Shown here: one piece after another, positions 24,859 through 33,037 of the stretch
Numbering within the stretch: the first letter of the stretch is position 1
Layout of the letters: every line of letters starts with the position of its first letter
Assembly (NCBI RefSeq): GCF_024585265.1
Contig: NZ_CP036533.1
Location: forward strand, 5,961,001 to 6,025,000
Source of the DNA: Bradyrhizobium sp. WBAH42
GTDB lineage: Bacteria > Pseudomonadota > Alphaproteobacteria > Rhizobiales > Xanthobacteraceae
Direction: 5' to 3'
DNA length: 64,000 nt
Program-made: the position numbers and the translations under genes
The notes under the pieces: generated by a model
Seen by the model: only the letters and a program-made list of their open reading frames with translations
Told to the model about the DNA's origin: nothing
Databases searched by the model: none

Positions 24859-25965
24859 ATGTACGACGTTCGATATTCCTATCTGCTCGAGCAATTCGCC
24901 GATCCCGCACCGATCCTCGCCGAGATCGGCCGGCTGGTTGCGACCGGTGACTTCACCCTTGGCAAGCCCGTCGCCGAATTCGAGAAGCGCTTCGCTGAGC
25001 TGATCGGCGTCCGTCACGCCATCGGCGTCGGATCGGGCACCGACGCGCTCAAGCTGCCGCTCAAGGCGCTCGGCATCGGTCATGGCGACGAGGTCATCAC
25101 CGCCGCCAACACCTTCATCGCCACCGTTGGCGCGATCGCGGAAACCGGCGCGACGCCCGTCCTGGTCGATTGCGACGATTCCTTCTGCATGAACGTGGAC
25201 CAGGTCGAGGCTGCGATCACTGGCAAGACCAAGGCGATCATGCCGGTCCAGTTGACCGGCGAGGTCACCGACATGGGCAAGCTGATGCCGATCGCGCAGC
25301 GTCACAACCTGCCGGTGGTCGAGGACGCCTGCCAGGGCATCCTGTCGGAGTTTGCGGGGAAACGCTCCGGCACCCACGGCATCGCGGCCGGCTTCTCGCT
25401 GCATCCGCTCAAGAACCTCAACGTCTGGGGCGATGCCGGCGTCGTCGTCACCAATGACGACGGCATGAACGAGAAGCTGCGCCTGATCCGCAACCACGGC
25501 ATGAAGAACCGCGACGAGATCGCGATCCTCGGCTGCAACTCGCGGCTCGATTCCTTGCAGGCCGTGGTCGGCAACTGGCTGATCGGCCAGACCAGCGAGA
25601 TCACGCGCCGGAGAATCGAGAATGCGGCCTATTACGATGCGGGTCTCGCCGGCCTGCCCGGCCTGCGCATCCCGCCGCGCCGTCCCAACGTGAAGCACGT
25701 CTACCATCTCTACATGGTGTTCGCCGAACGCCGCGACGAGCTCTACAAGTACTGTCTGGATAACGGCATCGAGGCCAAGATCCACTATCCGATCCCGCTG
25801 TATCAGCAGGAAGGCCTGAAGCATCTCGGCTGCGCGCCGGGCACGTTCCCGGTCACCGACCGCCACGCCAAGGAAGTCATCAGCTTCCCGGTCGACCAGC
25901 ACCTGACGCGTGCCCAGCAGGACCGCGTCATCGAGACCGTCAGGAAGTTCTGCCATGGACGCTGA
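24859..25965 (+). CDS. DegT/DnrJ/EryC1/StrS-type PLP aminotransferase (copy 1)
   Basis: A 368-aa fold-type I sugar aminotransferase. PLP-binding Lys185 is in SLHPLKNL, Asp156 (EDACQ) pairs with the pyridine nitrogen, and the phosphate loop is GSGTDAL near 59-65. These enzymes transfer an amino group, usually from glutamate, to a keto-sugar nucleotide. Some members instead act as PLP-dependent dehydratases, but those have His in place of the Lys, so this copy should be a true aminotransferase. It starts eight bases after the transketolase subunit. Confidence 0.88.
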   Translation: MYDVRYSYLLEQFADPAPILAEIGRLVATGDFTLGKPVAEFEKRFAELIGVRHAIGVGSGTDALKLPLKALGIGHGDEVITAANTFIATVGAIAETGATPVLVDCDDSFCMNVDQVEAAITGKTKAIMPVQLTGEVTDMGKLMPIAQRHNLPVVEDACQGILSEFAGKRSGTHGIAAGFSLHPLKNLNVWGDAGVVVTNDDGMNEKLRLIRNHGMKNRDEIAILGCNSRLDSLQAVVGNWLIGQTSEITRRRIENAAYYDAGLAGLPGLRIPPRRPNVKHVYHLYMVFAERRDELYKYCLDNGIEAKIHYPIPLYQQEGLKHLGCAPGTFPVTDRHAKEVISFPVDQHLTRAQQDRVIETVRKFCHGR

Positions 25966-27073
25966 CACCGGCCGCCGGCGCATCGGTTACGTCAATCTTC
26001 CCGCGCAGTTCGAGGAAGAGCGCGCCGAGATCATGCAGGCGGTCGAGGGCGTGTTTTCCCGCGGCGACTTCATCGGCGGCGCCGCGGTTGGAAAGCTCGA
26101 GGAAGAATTGTCGGCCTATCTCGGCTCACCACATGTCGTAACGCTGAATTCCGGCACCGACGCGCTGATCCTCGCCATGCGGGCGCTCGACATCGGCCCC
26201 GGCGACGAAGTCATCACGCCGCCGAACTCGTTCGTGGCATCGACCGCCGCGATCATCGCGGTCGGCGCCACGCCGGTGTTTGCCGACGTGCTGCCGGACC
26301 AGAACATCGATCCGGCCGCGGTCGAGGCCGCCGTCACGCCGCGCACCAAGGCGATCATGCCGGTGCATCTGACCGGACGCATGGCCGACATGGCTCCGCT
26401 GATGGCAATCGCGGCCAAGCACGCGCTCGCCGTGATCGAGGACAGCGCCCAAGCGGTCGGCTCGACCTATGACGGGCGCATGAGCGGCACCCTCGGCACG
26501 TTCGGCTGCTTCTCCGCCCACCCCCTGAAGAATCTCAATGCCGCCGGCGATGCCGGCTTCCTCGTCACCGCCGATGCGGAGCTTGCCGCAAGAATCCGCC
26601 GGCTGCGCAATCACGGCCTGATCAACCGCAGCGACGTCCAGGAATGGGGGATCGTGTCGCGGCTCGACACGCTGCAGGCCGAGGTGCTGCGCATTCGCCT
26701 GCGTCATCTGCCCTCGGTGATCGAACGCCGGCGGCGCAACGCCGCGCAATACCGCGCCGAGCTCGCGGGGCTGCCCCTGTTCATTCCGCCCTGCCGGAAC
26801 ATCGAGTTCAACACCTTCCATACCTTCGTGGTGCAGACCGAGCGGCGCAACGACTTCCAGAAATATCTTGCCGACAAGGGCATCGAGACTGCGATTCACT
26901 ATCCGGTCCCGATCCACCTGCAGCCGGCAGCGGCGCATCTGGGCCATGGCCGCGGCGCGTTCCCGGTGACGGAACGGCAGGCGGACCAAATCCTCACGCT
27001 TCCCATCAACCAGTTCCTGTCGGCCGCCGACATCAGCTATATTTGCGCGACCGCCCGGGAGTATTTTGCATGA
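25955..27073 (+). CDS. DegT/DnrJ/EryC1/StrS-type PLP aminotransferase (copy 2)
   Basis: A 372-aa paralogue of the previous gene with the same landmarks: Lys192 (SAHPLKNL), Asp163 (EDSAQ) and the SGTDAL phosphate loop near 66-71. The ATG at 25955 overlaps copy 1 by 11 bases. Two tandem copies suggest two amination steps on different carbons or an aminotransferase working on two successive intermediates. The stop overlaps the next ATG as ATGA. Confidence 0.88.
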   Translation: MDADTGRRRIGYVNLPAQFEEERAEIMQAVEGVFSRGDFIGGAAVGKLEEELSAYLGSPHVVTLNSGTDALILAMRALDIGPGDEVITPPNSFVASTAAIIAVGATPVFADVLPDQNIDPAAVEAAVTPRTKAIMPVHLTGRMADMAPLMAIAAKHALAVIEDSAQAVGSTYDGRMSGTLGTFGCFSAHPLKNLNAAGDAGFLVTADAELAARIRRLRNHGLINRSDVQEWGIVSRLDTLQAEVLRIRLRHLPSVIERRRRNAAQYRAELAGLPLFIPPCRNIEFNTFHTFVVQTERRNDFQKYLADKGIETAIHYPVPIHLQPAAAHLGHGRGAFPVTERQADQILTLPINQFLSAADISYICATAREYFA

Positions 27074-27876
27074 CGGACACGGACTTCCTGCACGCCGACG
27101 AGCAGGCGCTGGCGCAACGCTTCATCGACGATGGCTTCGTCACCACCCCGGCCGACGATCGCGCCGGGCTCGACCGGATCCAGCGCCGCGCCGCCGAGCT
27201 CGCGGCCGACTACCTGAAGCTGCCGCACAGCAACGATCCCTACGCGATGCTGGACACGATCCACACGCGGGTGAGCGTGGATGATCTCAACGGATTGCGG
27301 CTGCACGTCTTCAACGGCCTCAACGCCGAGCCCTGGTTCCGCCCGACCTATTTCCGCCTGGCGCGCTCGACGATCGAGACCATCGTCGGCAACGAGCTCT
27401 GCATGCAGCGCCGCGTCAATCTCAGCATCCAGCTTCCCGGCGACAGCTCCTCGCTGCTCGCCACCCATTCCGACGTCTGGTCGGGCGACTCGCCGTTCGA
27501 GGTCGTGGTGTGGGTGCCGCTGGTCGACGTCCATCGCACCAAGTCGATGTACCTGCTGCCGCCGTCCCTGAACGGCGAGATGCAGGACCGCATGGCGGCC
27601 TTGCGCAGCGCCGAAGAGCTGTACAAGACCATCAAGCCGCACGCGACCTTCATCGAGATCCCCTACGGTCACGTGATGCTGTTCAACCAGACCCTGATGC
27701 ACGGCAATCGCGTCAACGAGGAAGCCGGCACGCGCTGGAGCATGAACTGCCGCTTCAAGAGCATCATGTCGCCCTATGCGGACAAGCGCTTCGGCGAGTT
27801 CTTCGAGCCGATCCTGCTGCGCCCGGCAACCCGGGTCGGCATGCAGTACAAGTTGCCAGGAGGCTTCCATGGCTGA
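27070..27876 (+). CDS. 2OG-Fe(II) oxygenase of sporadic carbohydrate clusters
   Basis: A 268-aa phytanoyl-CoA-dioxygenase-like non-haem iron enzyme. His133-Ser-Asp135 gives the HxD part of the facial triad, His211 (LMHGNR) the distal ligand, and Arg223 can bind 2-oxoglutarate. From memory this matches a model named 'sporadic carbohydrate cluster 2OG-Fe(II) oxygenase', which is commonly found beside the LIC12192 family protein, as here. It presumably hydroxylates or oxidises a sugar or its carrier-linked form. Coupled to both neighbours by overlaps (ATGA on the left, eight bases on the right). Confidence 0.72.
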   Translation: MTDTDFLHADEQALAQRFIDDGFVTTPADDRAGLDRIQRRAAELAADYLKLPHSNDPYAMLDTIHTRVSVDDLNGLRLHVFNGLNAEPWFRPTYFRLARSTIETIVGNELCMQRRVNLSIQLPGDSSSLLATHSDVWSGDSPFEVVVWVPLVDVHRTKSMYLLPPSLNGEMQDRMAALRSAEELYKTIKPHATFIEIPYGHVMLFNQTLMHGNRVNEEAGTRWSMNCRFKSIMSPYADKRFGEFFEPILLRPATRVGMQYKLPGGFHG

Positions 27877-28261
27877 GCGAGCCGGCCACCGCGGCTACAT
27901 CGGCGCCAGGCCGCTGAACGGCAGCCGCACCCCCCAGCACGTCCAGAACATCGTGATCCGCGACTATGCGCGGCGGAAGAACCTGCAATATCTCCTCAGC
28001 GCCGCCGAGCACACCATGCCCGGCAGCTACATGGTGCTGGAAGATATCCTGGACGAGCTGCCGCAGCTACGTGGGCTAATCCTCTACAGCATCTTCATGC
28101 TGCCGCCCGACGAGGCTCGGCGGCGGCAGATCTACGACCGCGTGCTGCGCGAGGGCTGCGACCTTCACGCGGCGGTCGAGGAGATCACGCTGGCGTCGCA
28201 GAAAGACATCCAGGCCGTCGAGGACATCCTGCTCGTCAACAAGTTCGCAACCATCCTGTGA
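27869..28261 (+). CDS. LIC12192-family sporadic carbohydrate cluster protein
   Basis: A 130-aa soluble protein with no known catalytic motif. It contains PQHVQNIVIRDYARR near residues 23-37, then 'YLLSAAEHTMPGSYMVLEDIL' (split by a Pro-Gly-Ser turn), then LILYSIFMLP. These are the signatures I recall for the LIC12192 family, described only as sporadic in variable carbohydrate clusters of distant bacteria such as Leptospira. The AGGAGG ribosome site five bases before the ATG is the strongest in the island, which suggests a high protein level. Function unknown; pairing with the oxygenase suggests joint action. Confidence 0.75.
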   Translation: MAERAGHRGYIGARPLNGSRTPQHVQNIVIRDYARRKNLQYLLSAAEHTMPGSYMVLEDILDELPQLRGLILYSIFMLPPDEARRRQIYDRVLREGCDLHAAVEEITLASQKDIQAVEDILLVNKFATIL

Positions 28262-28286
28262 CGATGCCGCGGACTGGTTGGCCCCC

Positions 28287-28952
28287 ATGACCGAGATCAA
28301 CCTGCTCCAGCCGATGCACGCATCGACGAGGCGGGACTACGTCCAGCGCGTGGTCGAGCACGACAAGGCGGAATCCGCCACCGTCGCCCGGCAATGGGGA
28401 CGCGACTATTGGGACGGCGACCGGCGCTACGGCTACGGCGGCTATCGCTATGATGGACGGTGGCGCCCGCTGGCCCAGACCCTGATCGATCGCTACGGCA
28501 TCAAGCCGGGCATGAGCGTGCTCGATGTCGGCTGCGGCAAGGGCTACCTGCTCTACGAGTTCGCCCAGCTCGTCCCCGACCTCAGGATTGCCGGCATCGA
28601 CATCTCCGAGTACGGCATCGCCAACGCCAAGGAGGAGGTGCGGCCGCATTTGAACGTCGGCAGCGCCGTCGCCCTCCCCTACCCCGACCACAGCTTCGAT
28701 CTCGTCGTCTCGCTCGGCGTGTTGCACAATCTTCCGCTCGAGGACGTGTTCCGCGCCGTACCTGAGATCGAGCGCGTCGGACGCGGCACCTCGAAATATC
28801 TGATGGTCGAATCCTTCCGCAACGAGCGGGAGAAGGCCAATCTGCTTTACTGGCAGCTCACCTGCCTGAGCTTCCACGGCCCGCAAACATGGGCCTGGAT
28901 CTACGACAAATGCGGATACCGGGGCGACCATGGGTTCATCTTCTTCGAATGA
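28287..28952 (+). CDS. Class I SAM-dependent methyltransferase
   Basis: A 221-aa methyltransferase. The SAM motif VLDVGCGKGYLL is at 78-89, with an acidic end of strand 2 (GIDIS) and motif III-like 'LVVSLGVLHNLP'. It has no zinc domain and is likely an O- or N-methyltransferase acting on the amino sugar or glycan. A TTG three codons upstream is possible, but the ATG at 28287 was chosen. It overlaps the cupin gene by 23 bases. Confidence 0.8.
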   Translation: MTEINLLQPMHASTRRDYVQRVVEHDKAESATVARQWGRDYWDGDRRYGYGGYRYDGRWRPLAQTLIDRYGIKPGMSVLDVGCGKGYLLYEFAQLVPDLRIAGIDISEYGIANAKEEVRPHLNVGSAVALPYPDHSFDLVVSLGVLHNLPLEDVFRAVPEIERVGRGTSKYLMVESFRNEREKANLLYWQLTCLSFHGPQTWAWIYDKCGYRGDHGFIFFE

Positions 28953-29505
28953 AACAGGCCGGCGCCGGCCGACCTCATTGCGCGCACAGAATCCGGAAGT
29001 GTACTATTCCAACGACGCCATCGTCACCGCGGACGATGCCACGATCGCGGAGCTGAAGCGCATCGCCGCCGGCAACCCGCGCCTGCGCAGCCGGCTGTGC
29101 ACGCATCCCGATCCCGCCTCGGGCCTGCACGAGATGCTGATCGTGCACCATCGCGAGGCGTATGTGCGGCCGCACAAGCACCTTGGCAAGCCTGAATCGT
29201 TCCACGTCATCGAGGGCACCGCGCAGGTCGTGATCTTCGAGGATGACGGCCGCATTCGCGAAGTGCTCGAGATGGCGCCCTACGGTCAGGGCAAACGCTG
29301 CTACTACCGCATGCCCGAAAAGGTCTTCCACTCGATCCTGATCACCTCGGAATGGCTGGTGTTTCACGAGACCACCGCCGGCCCTTTCGATCCTTCACGC
29401 ACGGCATTTCCCGACTGGGCCCCGGATGGCGGCGACGCCGCCGAGGTCCAGGACTACGTCACACGGACTGGCGCGCTCGCTGCGGAGCATCTGGCGAGAC
29501 CATAG
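28930..29505 (+). CDS. WbuC-family cupin protein
   Basis: A 191-aa single cupin domain with metal ligands His82, His84, Glu89 and His134 (PHKHLGKPESFHVIEG, then KVFHS). The sequence matches the WbuC cupin group, which occurs in O-antigen clusters and whose role has not been settled. The first 20 residues are polar and probably disordered. The start overlaps the methyltransferase gene, supporting one operon. Confidence 0.78.
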   Translation: MGSSSSNETGRRRPTSLRAQNPEVYYSNDAIVTADDATIAELKRIAAGNPRLRSRLCTHPDPASGLHEMLIVHHREAYVRPHKHLGKPESFHVIEGTAQVVIFEDDGRIREVLEMAPYGQGKRCYYRMPEKVFHSILITSEWLVFHETTAGPFDPSRTAFPDWAPDGGDAAEVQDYVTRTGALAAEHLARP

Positions 29506-29559
29506 ATTTCGACCGCTTTCGACGATCGCACCGTGAATGATCGAGGACGACACCAGACG

Positions 29560-30540
29560 ATGAAGCTGCCTGCAAAAGCACTGGTTACCCTGGTCAAGTT
29601 CGCGGTGTCGATCGGGATCCTGGTGTTGCTGTTGCGCGGTCAGGATCCGTCGACCCTGAAAGCCGATCTTCTCGCCGTCGATCTCAACGTGCTGGCGCTT
29701 GCGGTGCTGCTGCTGTTCGCCCAGACCTTCGTCCTCTGCCACCGCTGGATGCTGATCCTCCGTGCCATGAACGTACCGCTCGATTGGCTGCCCGGCTGGC
29801 GCATTCTCATCGTCAGCACCTTTTTCAATCAAGTATTACCCGCGGGCGGTGACGCCGTTCGGATCTGGATGCTGCGGCGGCAGGGCGTGCAATGGTCGCA
29901 AACGATCGGCAGCATCGTGGCTGACCGCTTTCTCGGCCTGTTGGGTCTTGGTTTCATCCTCCTGGCGGGATTGCCGTTCCTGCTGGCGCGCGTCCCCGAC
30001 AATTCGCTCCTGTTCGCGATCGCGATCATTCTGGCGGTCGCATGCCTCGGCGCAATCGCCCTGGTCACGCTGGACCGGTGGCCGCCGCATGTGATCGCGC
30101 CCGTGCCGGCCAGGGTCGTGCAGTTCGCGATGCTGATCAGAGCTCCGTTGCTGGCGACCGCGGGGCGAGCGATGCTGATCGGATCTGCCATCGCCGTCCA
30201 TCTCATCACCGTCGCGACCTGCTATGTCCTCGCGATCGGACTGCAGGCGCCGCTCTCCGCACTCGACGCCTTCGTCCTGGTCCCGCTCGTCATCCTGTCC
30301 TCTGCGATTCCCATCTCGATCGGGGGATGGGGCGTGCGCGAAGGCGCTATGGTCGCGGCGCTCAGTCTTGCCGGAATCGCATCCGACAAGGCACTCGCGA
30401 TATCGGTCTTGCTGGGACTTGGCGCCCTGATCGTCGGGTTGTTCGGCGGGCTGGTATGGCTGATCGCGCCGGAGCGCGCCAGCTTCAGCCCCGACCAGGC
30501 GCGGACCGTCACCGAACGAGCCGATGCAGCGCCGGTCTAG
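29560..30540 (+). CDS. Lysylphosphatidylglycerol synthase TM-region / flippase-like membrane protein (copy 2)
   Basis: A 326-aa polytopic membrane protein, clear paralogue of the product at 15926: both share 'LDWLxGWRIL', 'FNQVLP...GGDAVRxWxLR' and 'ISxxGWGVREGAMVA'. Likely an inner-membrane carrier of a lipid-linked sugar, by analogy with AglD- and YbhN-like proteins. ATG 29560 was preferred; a GTG at 29533 in the same frame is an alternative. The next gene starts two bases after its stop. Confidence 0.78.
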   Translation: MKLPAKALVTLVKFAVSIGILVLLLRGQDPSTLKADLLAVDLNVLALAVLLLFAQTFVLCHRWMLILRAMNVPLDWLPGWRILIVSTFFNQVLPAGGDAVRIWMLRRQGVQWSQTIGSIVADRFLGLLGLGFILLAGLPFLLARVPDNSLLFAIAIILAVACLGAIALVTLDRWPPHVIAPVPARVVQFAMLIRAPLLATAGRAMLIGSAIAVHLITVATCYVLAIGLQAPLSALDAFVLVPLVILSSAIPISIGGWGVREGAMVAALSLAGIASDKALAISVLLGLGALIVGLFGGLVWLIAPERASFSPDQARTVTERADAAPV

Positions 30541-30541
30541 C

Positions 30542-32857
30542 ATGGGCGACCCCAGACAAGATCAAGCGGTGGTAGCCGCCGAGCTGCGCCTGCGCACCAT
30601 CGTCGAGACGTGGTCGTTGCGTATCCTCATTCTCGTGCCTGCTGCACTGTCCATCTGGTTCGTCAACCGAACGGGCACCTACCGCACCCTGCTCTTCGAT
30701 GGCGGCTGGACGACGCGATTTTACGTCCTCGCCTGGATTGTGCTGACGCCGTATCTCGGCTGGCTCGTCATGGCGACCGGACGCCTGACGTTCTCGCTCA
30801 TCAAGCACGAGCCCACTCAGCGTGTCGACGAGTTCTTCGTCGGCGCGGCCGCGCTCGTCTTGACGGGATTTGGCTTCGGCGCTCTCTCCGTCCTGTACCC
30901 CCAAATCGTCCTCGGATTTGCGACCCTCGTGCTGCTGTGGGATAGCCGCAGCTGCAGGAAGCCGCAAAAATTCGCGCTGACCTTGCCGCTGATGGCAACT
31001 TCGCTACTGGGTCTTTGGCTCCTCGTAACGGTGTTCATCGACAGAGCCGTCATACCCGACGTCATTTCGACCGACGTTCAGCAGCTCTATGCGCCCTATC
31101 TTGCAGAGGTCGCGAGAAATCACAGCATCTGGCTTGCAGCTGACAATCCCATCTTCTCCGACTTCGAGATCGGCCACGGCAACGGCCTGCATTTGATGTT
31201 TGCGACGTTCTTGCCTCCCCACGTCGCGCAGATTGTTTCCTTCCTCTATTTCGTCGCGATCGGTGCAGTCATTTTTGAGCTCGCCCGCATCGTTCTGCCG
31301 TGGCAGGCGCTCGGACGCCGTTGGGAGGATGCGGCGATCCCGATTGCACTTGCGCTGGCGATCCTCGGACTTGCGTGGCCGCGAACGATGCCGCGCGTCT
31401 CGCCCGGCCTCTACATCATGGAATTCGGCAAGTACCACCTTCAGACGGCGGCGTTCTTTGTCTATTTCCTGCTTGTCGTTGCGCGAACGTCCCAAAAACG
31501 CGACAAGTTCGCCGCAGGGATTTGCGCCATCGCCGTCGCGGCATCCTATCCACCGTACGCAGCGCTGGTCTTCGTGATTTCGTCGTTGGGCGCGTTTGCC
31601 AAGGCGGTTCAGCGCGACCGATCCGGCTTCATCACCAGCGTCCTGCTGGGCGCGGGGGCGATCGCGGGCTGCATCCTTAGTCTCTCGATCAATTACCTCT
31701 ACCTCGGAATCCCCGCGACGAATCCATACTCTCTGTTCCGGCACGTCGTTTCACTCGAACGCTTTTCGAAGTTCGGCAGCCTCGATCTTCTGGATTATTT
31801 CGTGGTGTCACAGTCGCTGGAGGTCACTGACTTTCTGAGCAAATCGGGCTTCGTCGCCTTCCTCAGGGAGGCCAGGTCCGTTCTCGCGGTCGCGCTGCTC
31901 CTCGCGCTGACGACCTATGCCGTCGCTTTCGTGGACTCAAAGCTTCGTTCCGATCGCCCGGAATCCCAAAAGCTCACGCCGCTGCCCAATCCCGCGGGAC
32001 TTTTTGTCGTGGTCGCCTATGTCGCCAGCGTCCGGCTGCTGGACATGGCGCTGAATATTCCGAGCCTCATGAGATTGTCGGTCCACGTGAACGCGCTTTT
32101 CCCGCTTGCGACCGTCGGCATGGCCTACTGGGGATTGGCTGTCGCGCGACGCTTCAAGCCGGCTTGGTTCAGCGACCGCCTCGCTCCCCATGCCGCTCTC
32201 GCTGCCATCTTGCTCGCCGGCACCTGGATGACGGCAGCGCATCCCTGGAAGAGCTTCAAAGTTGATGAGGCCATCACCTTCGTGGGAGGAACTCCTCTCA
32301 CTCAAATGCCTCGGGTCACCCAGGACTGGAAGCGGTGTGACGAGCTGGAGCAATCGACGGGCTCGGATCGCATCCTCGCGCTCAACGGTTATCGCGCCAT
32401 GGTGCCCTGCTATTTCTCGTCGCTGCTCACGCGCGGCAAGATCATTCATACCTACGAGAGCGACGTCGCACGCGATTTCGCGAAGATCGCACTCGGAAGC
32501 GCCGAAACGGCGGAAGCCGCGCTTCGATCACTGGGCGTAAAACTATTCTACGTCCAGAAGAACAATTGCGACTTTTGGGTCAACGGTTTCTCCGACCTGT
32601 TTCAAAAGGACGAACTCGTGCGACGTTTTGCTGTTCGTCGCGAGACCCCGGAGTATTGGTTATTGACGTGGACGCAAGGTGATCAATCATTAAGTCCGGA
32701 AGACGCGACCGCGATCTCAGCGCTCAGGACAAGATCGAAAGAGATCTACCGGGAGGCATACGGCGTCGAACCATTCGAGGTGGTCAAGCACCGTCTACCA
32801 CCGAATAGCAGACGTGGAGATCTCGATGTCCTCGGCCAGCTATCCCAATGCTTCTGA
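30542..32857 (+). CDS. Large polytopic membrane protein, GT-C-like, unknown function
   Basis: A 771-aa protein with about a dozen hydrophobic segments over residues 25-575 and a soluble C-terminal domain of about 200 residues, probably periplasmic. I see no named motif. The architecture is that of GT-C polyprenyl-phosphate-sugar-dependent glycosyltransferases, or of oligosaccharide polymerases. By eye the gene is less GC-rich than its neighbours, especially toward its 3' end, consistent with horizontal origin. It follows the flippase-like gene by one base and is followed by 180 bases without a gene. Confidence 0.55.
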   Translation: MGDPRQDQAVVAAELRLRTIVETWSLRILILVPAALSIWFVNRTGTYRTLLFDGGWTTRFYVLAWIVLTPYLGWLVMATGRLTFSLIKHEPTQRVDEFFVGAAALVLTGFGFGALSVLYPQIVLGFATLVLLWDSRSCRKPQKFALTLPLMATSLLGLWLLVTVFIDRAVIPDVISTDVQQLYAPYLAEVARNHSIWLAADNPIFSDFEIGHGNGLHLMFATFLPPHVAQIVSFLYFVAIGAVIFELARIVLPWQALGRRWEDAAIPIALALAILGLAWPRTMPRVSPGLYIMEFGKYHLQTAAFFVYFLLVVARTSQKRDKFAAGICAIAVAASYPPYAALVFVISSLGAFAKAVQRDRSGFITSVLLGAGAIAGCILSLSINYLYLGIPATNPYSLFRHVVSLERFSKFGSLDLLDYFVVSQSLEVTDFLSKSGFVAFLREARSVLAVALLLALTTYAVAFVDSKLRSDRPESQKLTPLPNPAGLFVVVAYVASVRLLDMALNIPSLMRLSVHVNALFPLATVGMAYWGLAVARRFKPAWFSDRLAPHAALAAILLAGTWMTAAHPWKSFKVDEAITFVGGTPLTQMPRVTQDWKRCDELEQSTGSDRILALNGYRAMVPCYFSSLLTRGKIIHTYESDVARDFAKIALGSAETAEAALRSLGVKLFYVQKNNCDFWVNGFSDLFQKDELVRRFAVRRETPEYWLLTWTQGDQSLSPEDATAISALRTRSKEIYREAYGVEPFEVVKHRLPPNSRRGDLDVLGQLSQCF

Positions 32858-33037
32858 GCCTCGCCACGGCCGCCGGCCCTCTCCCCAGAAGCGCCATGTG
32901 CGAGGACCACGAATCGGCGCCAGCATCGGCAACTTAAGAATTGTAGCACGGCCCGTTGCACTATATAGGCTTCAACTGCGCCGCGTACCGTTTCAAGGCG
33001 CCGATGTTCCCTTGCTTTGCTGCAAAGAGCTAGAGCC

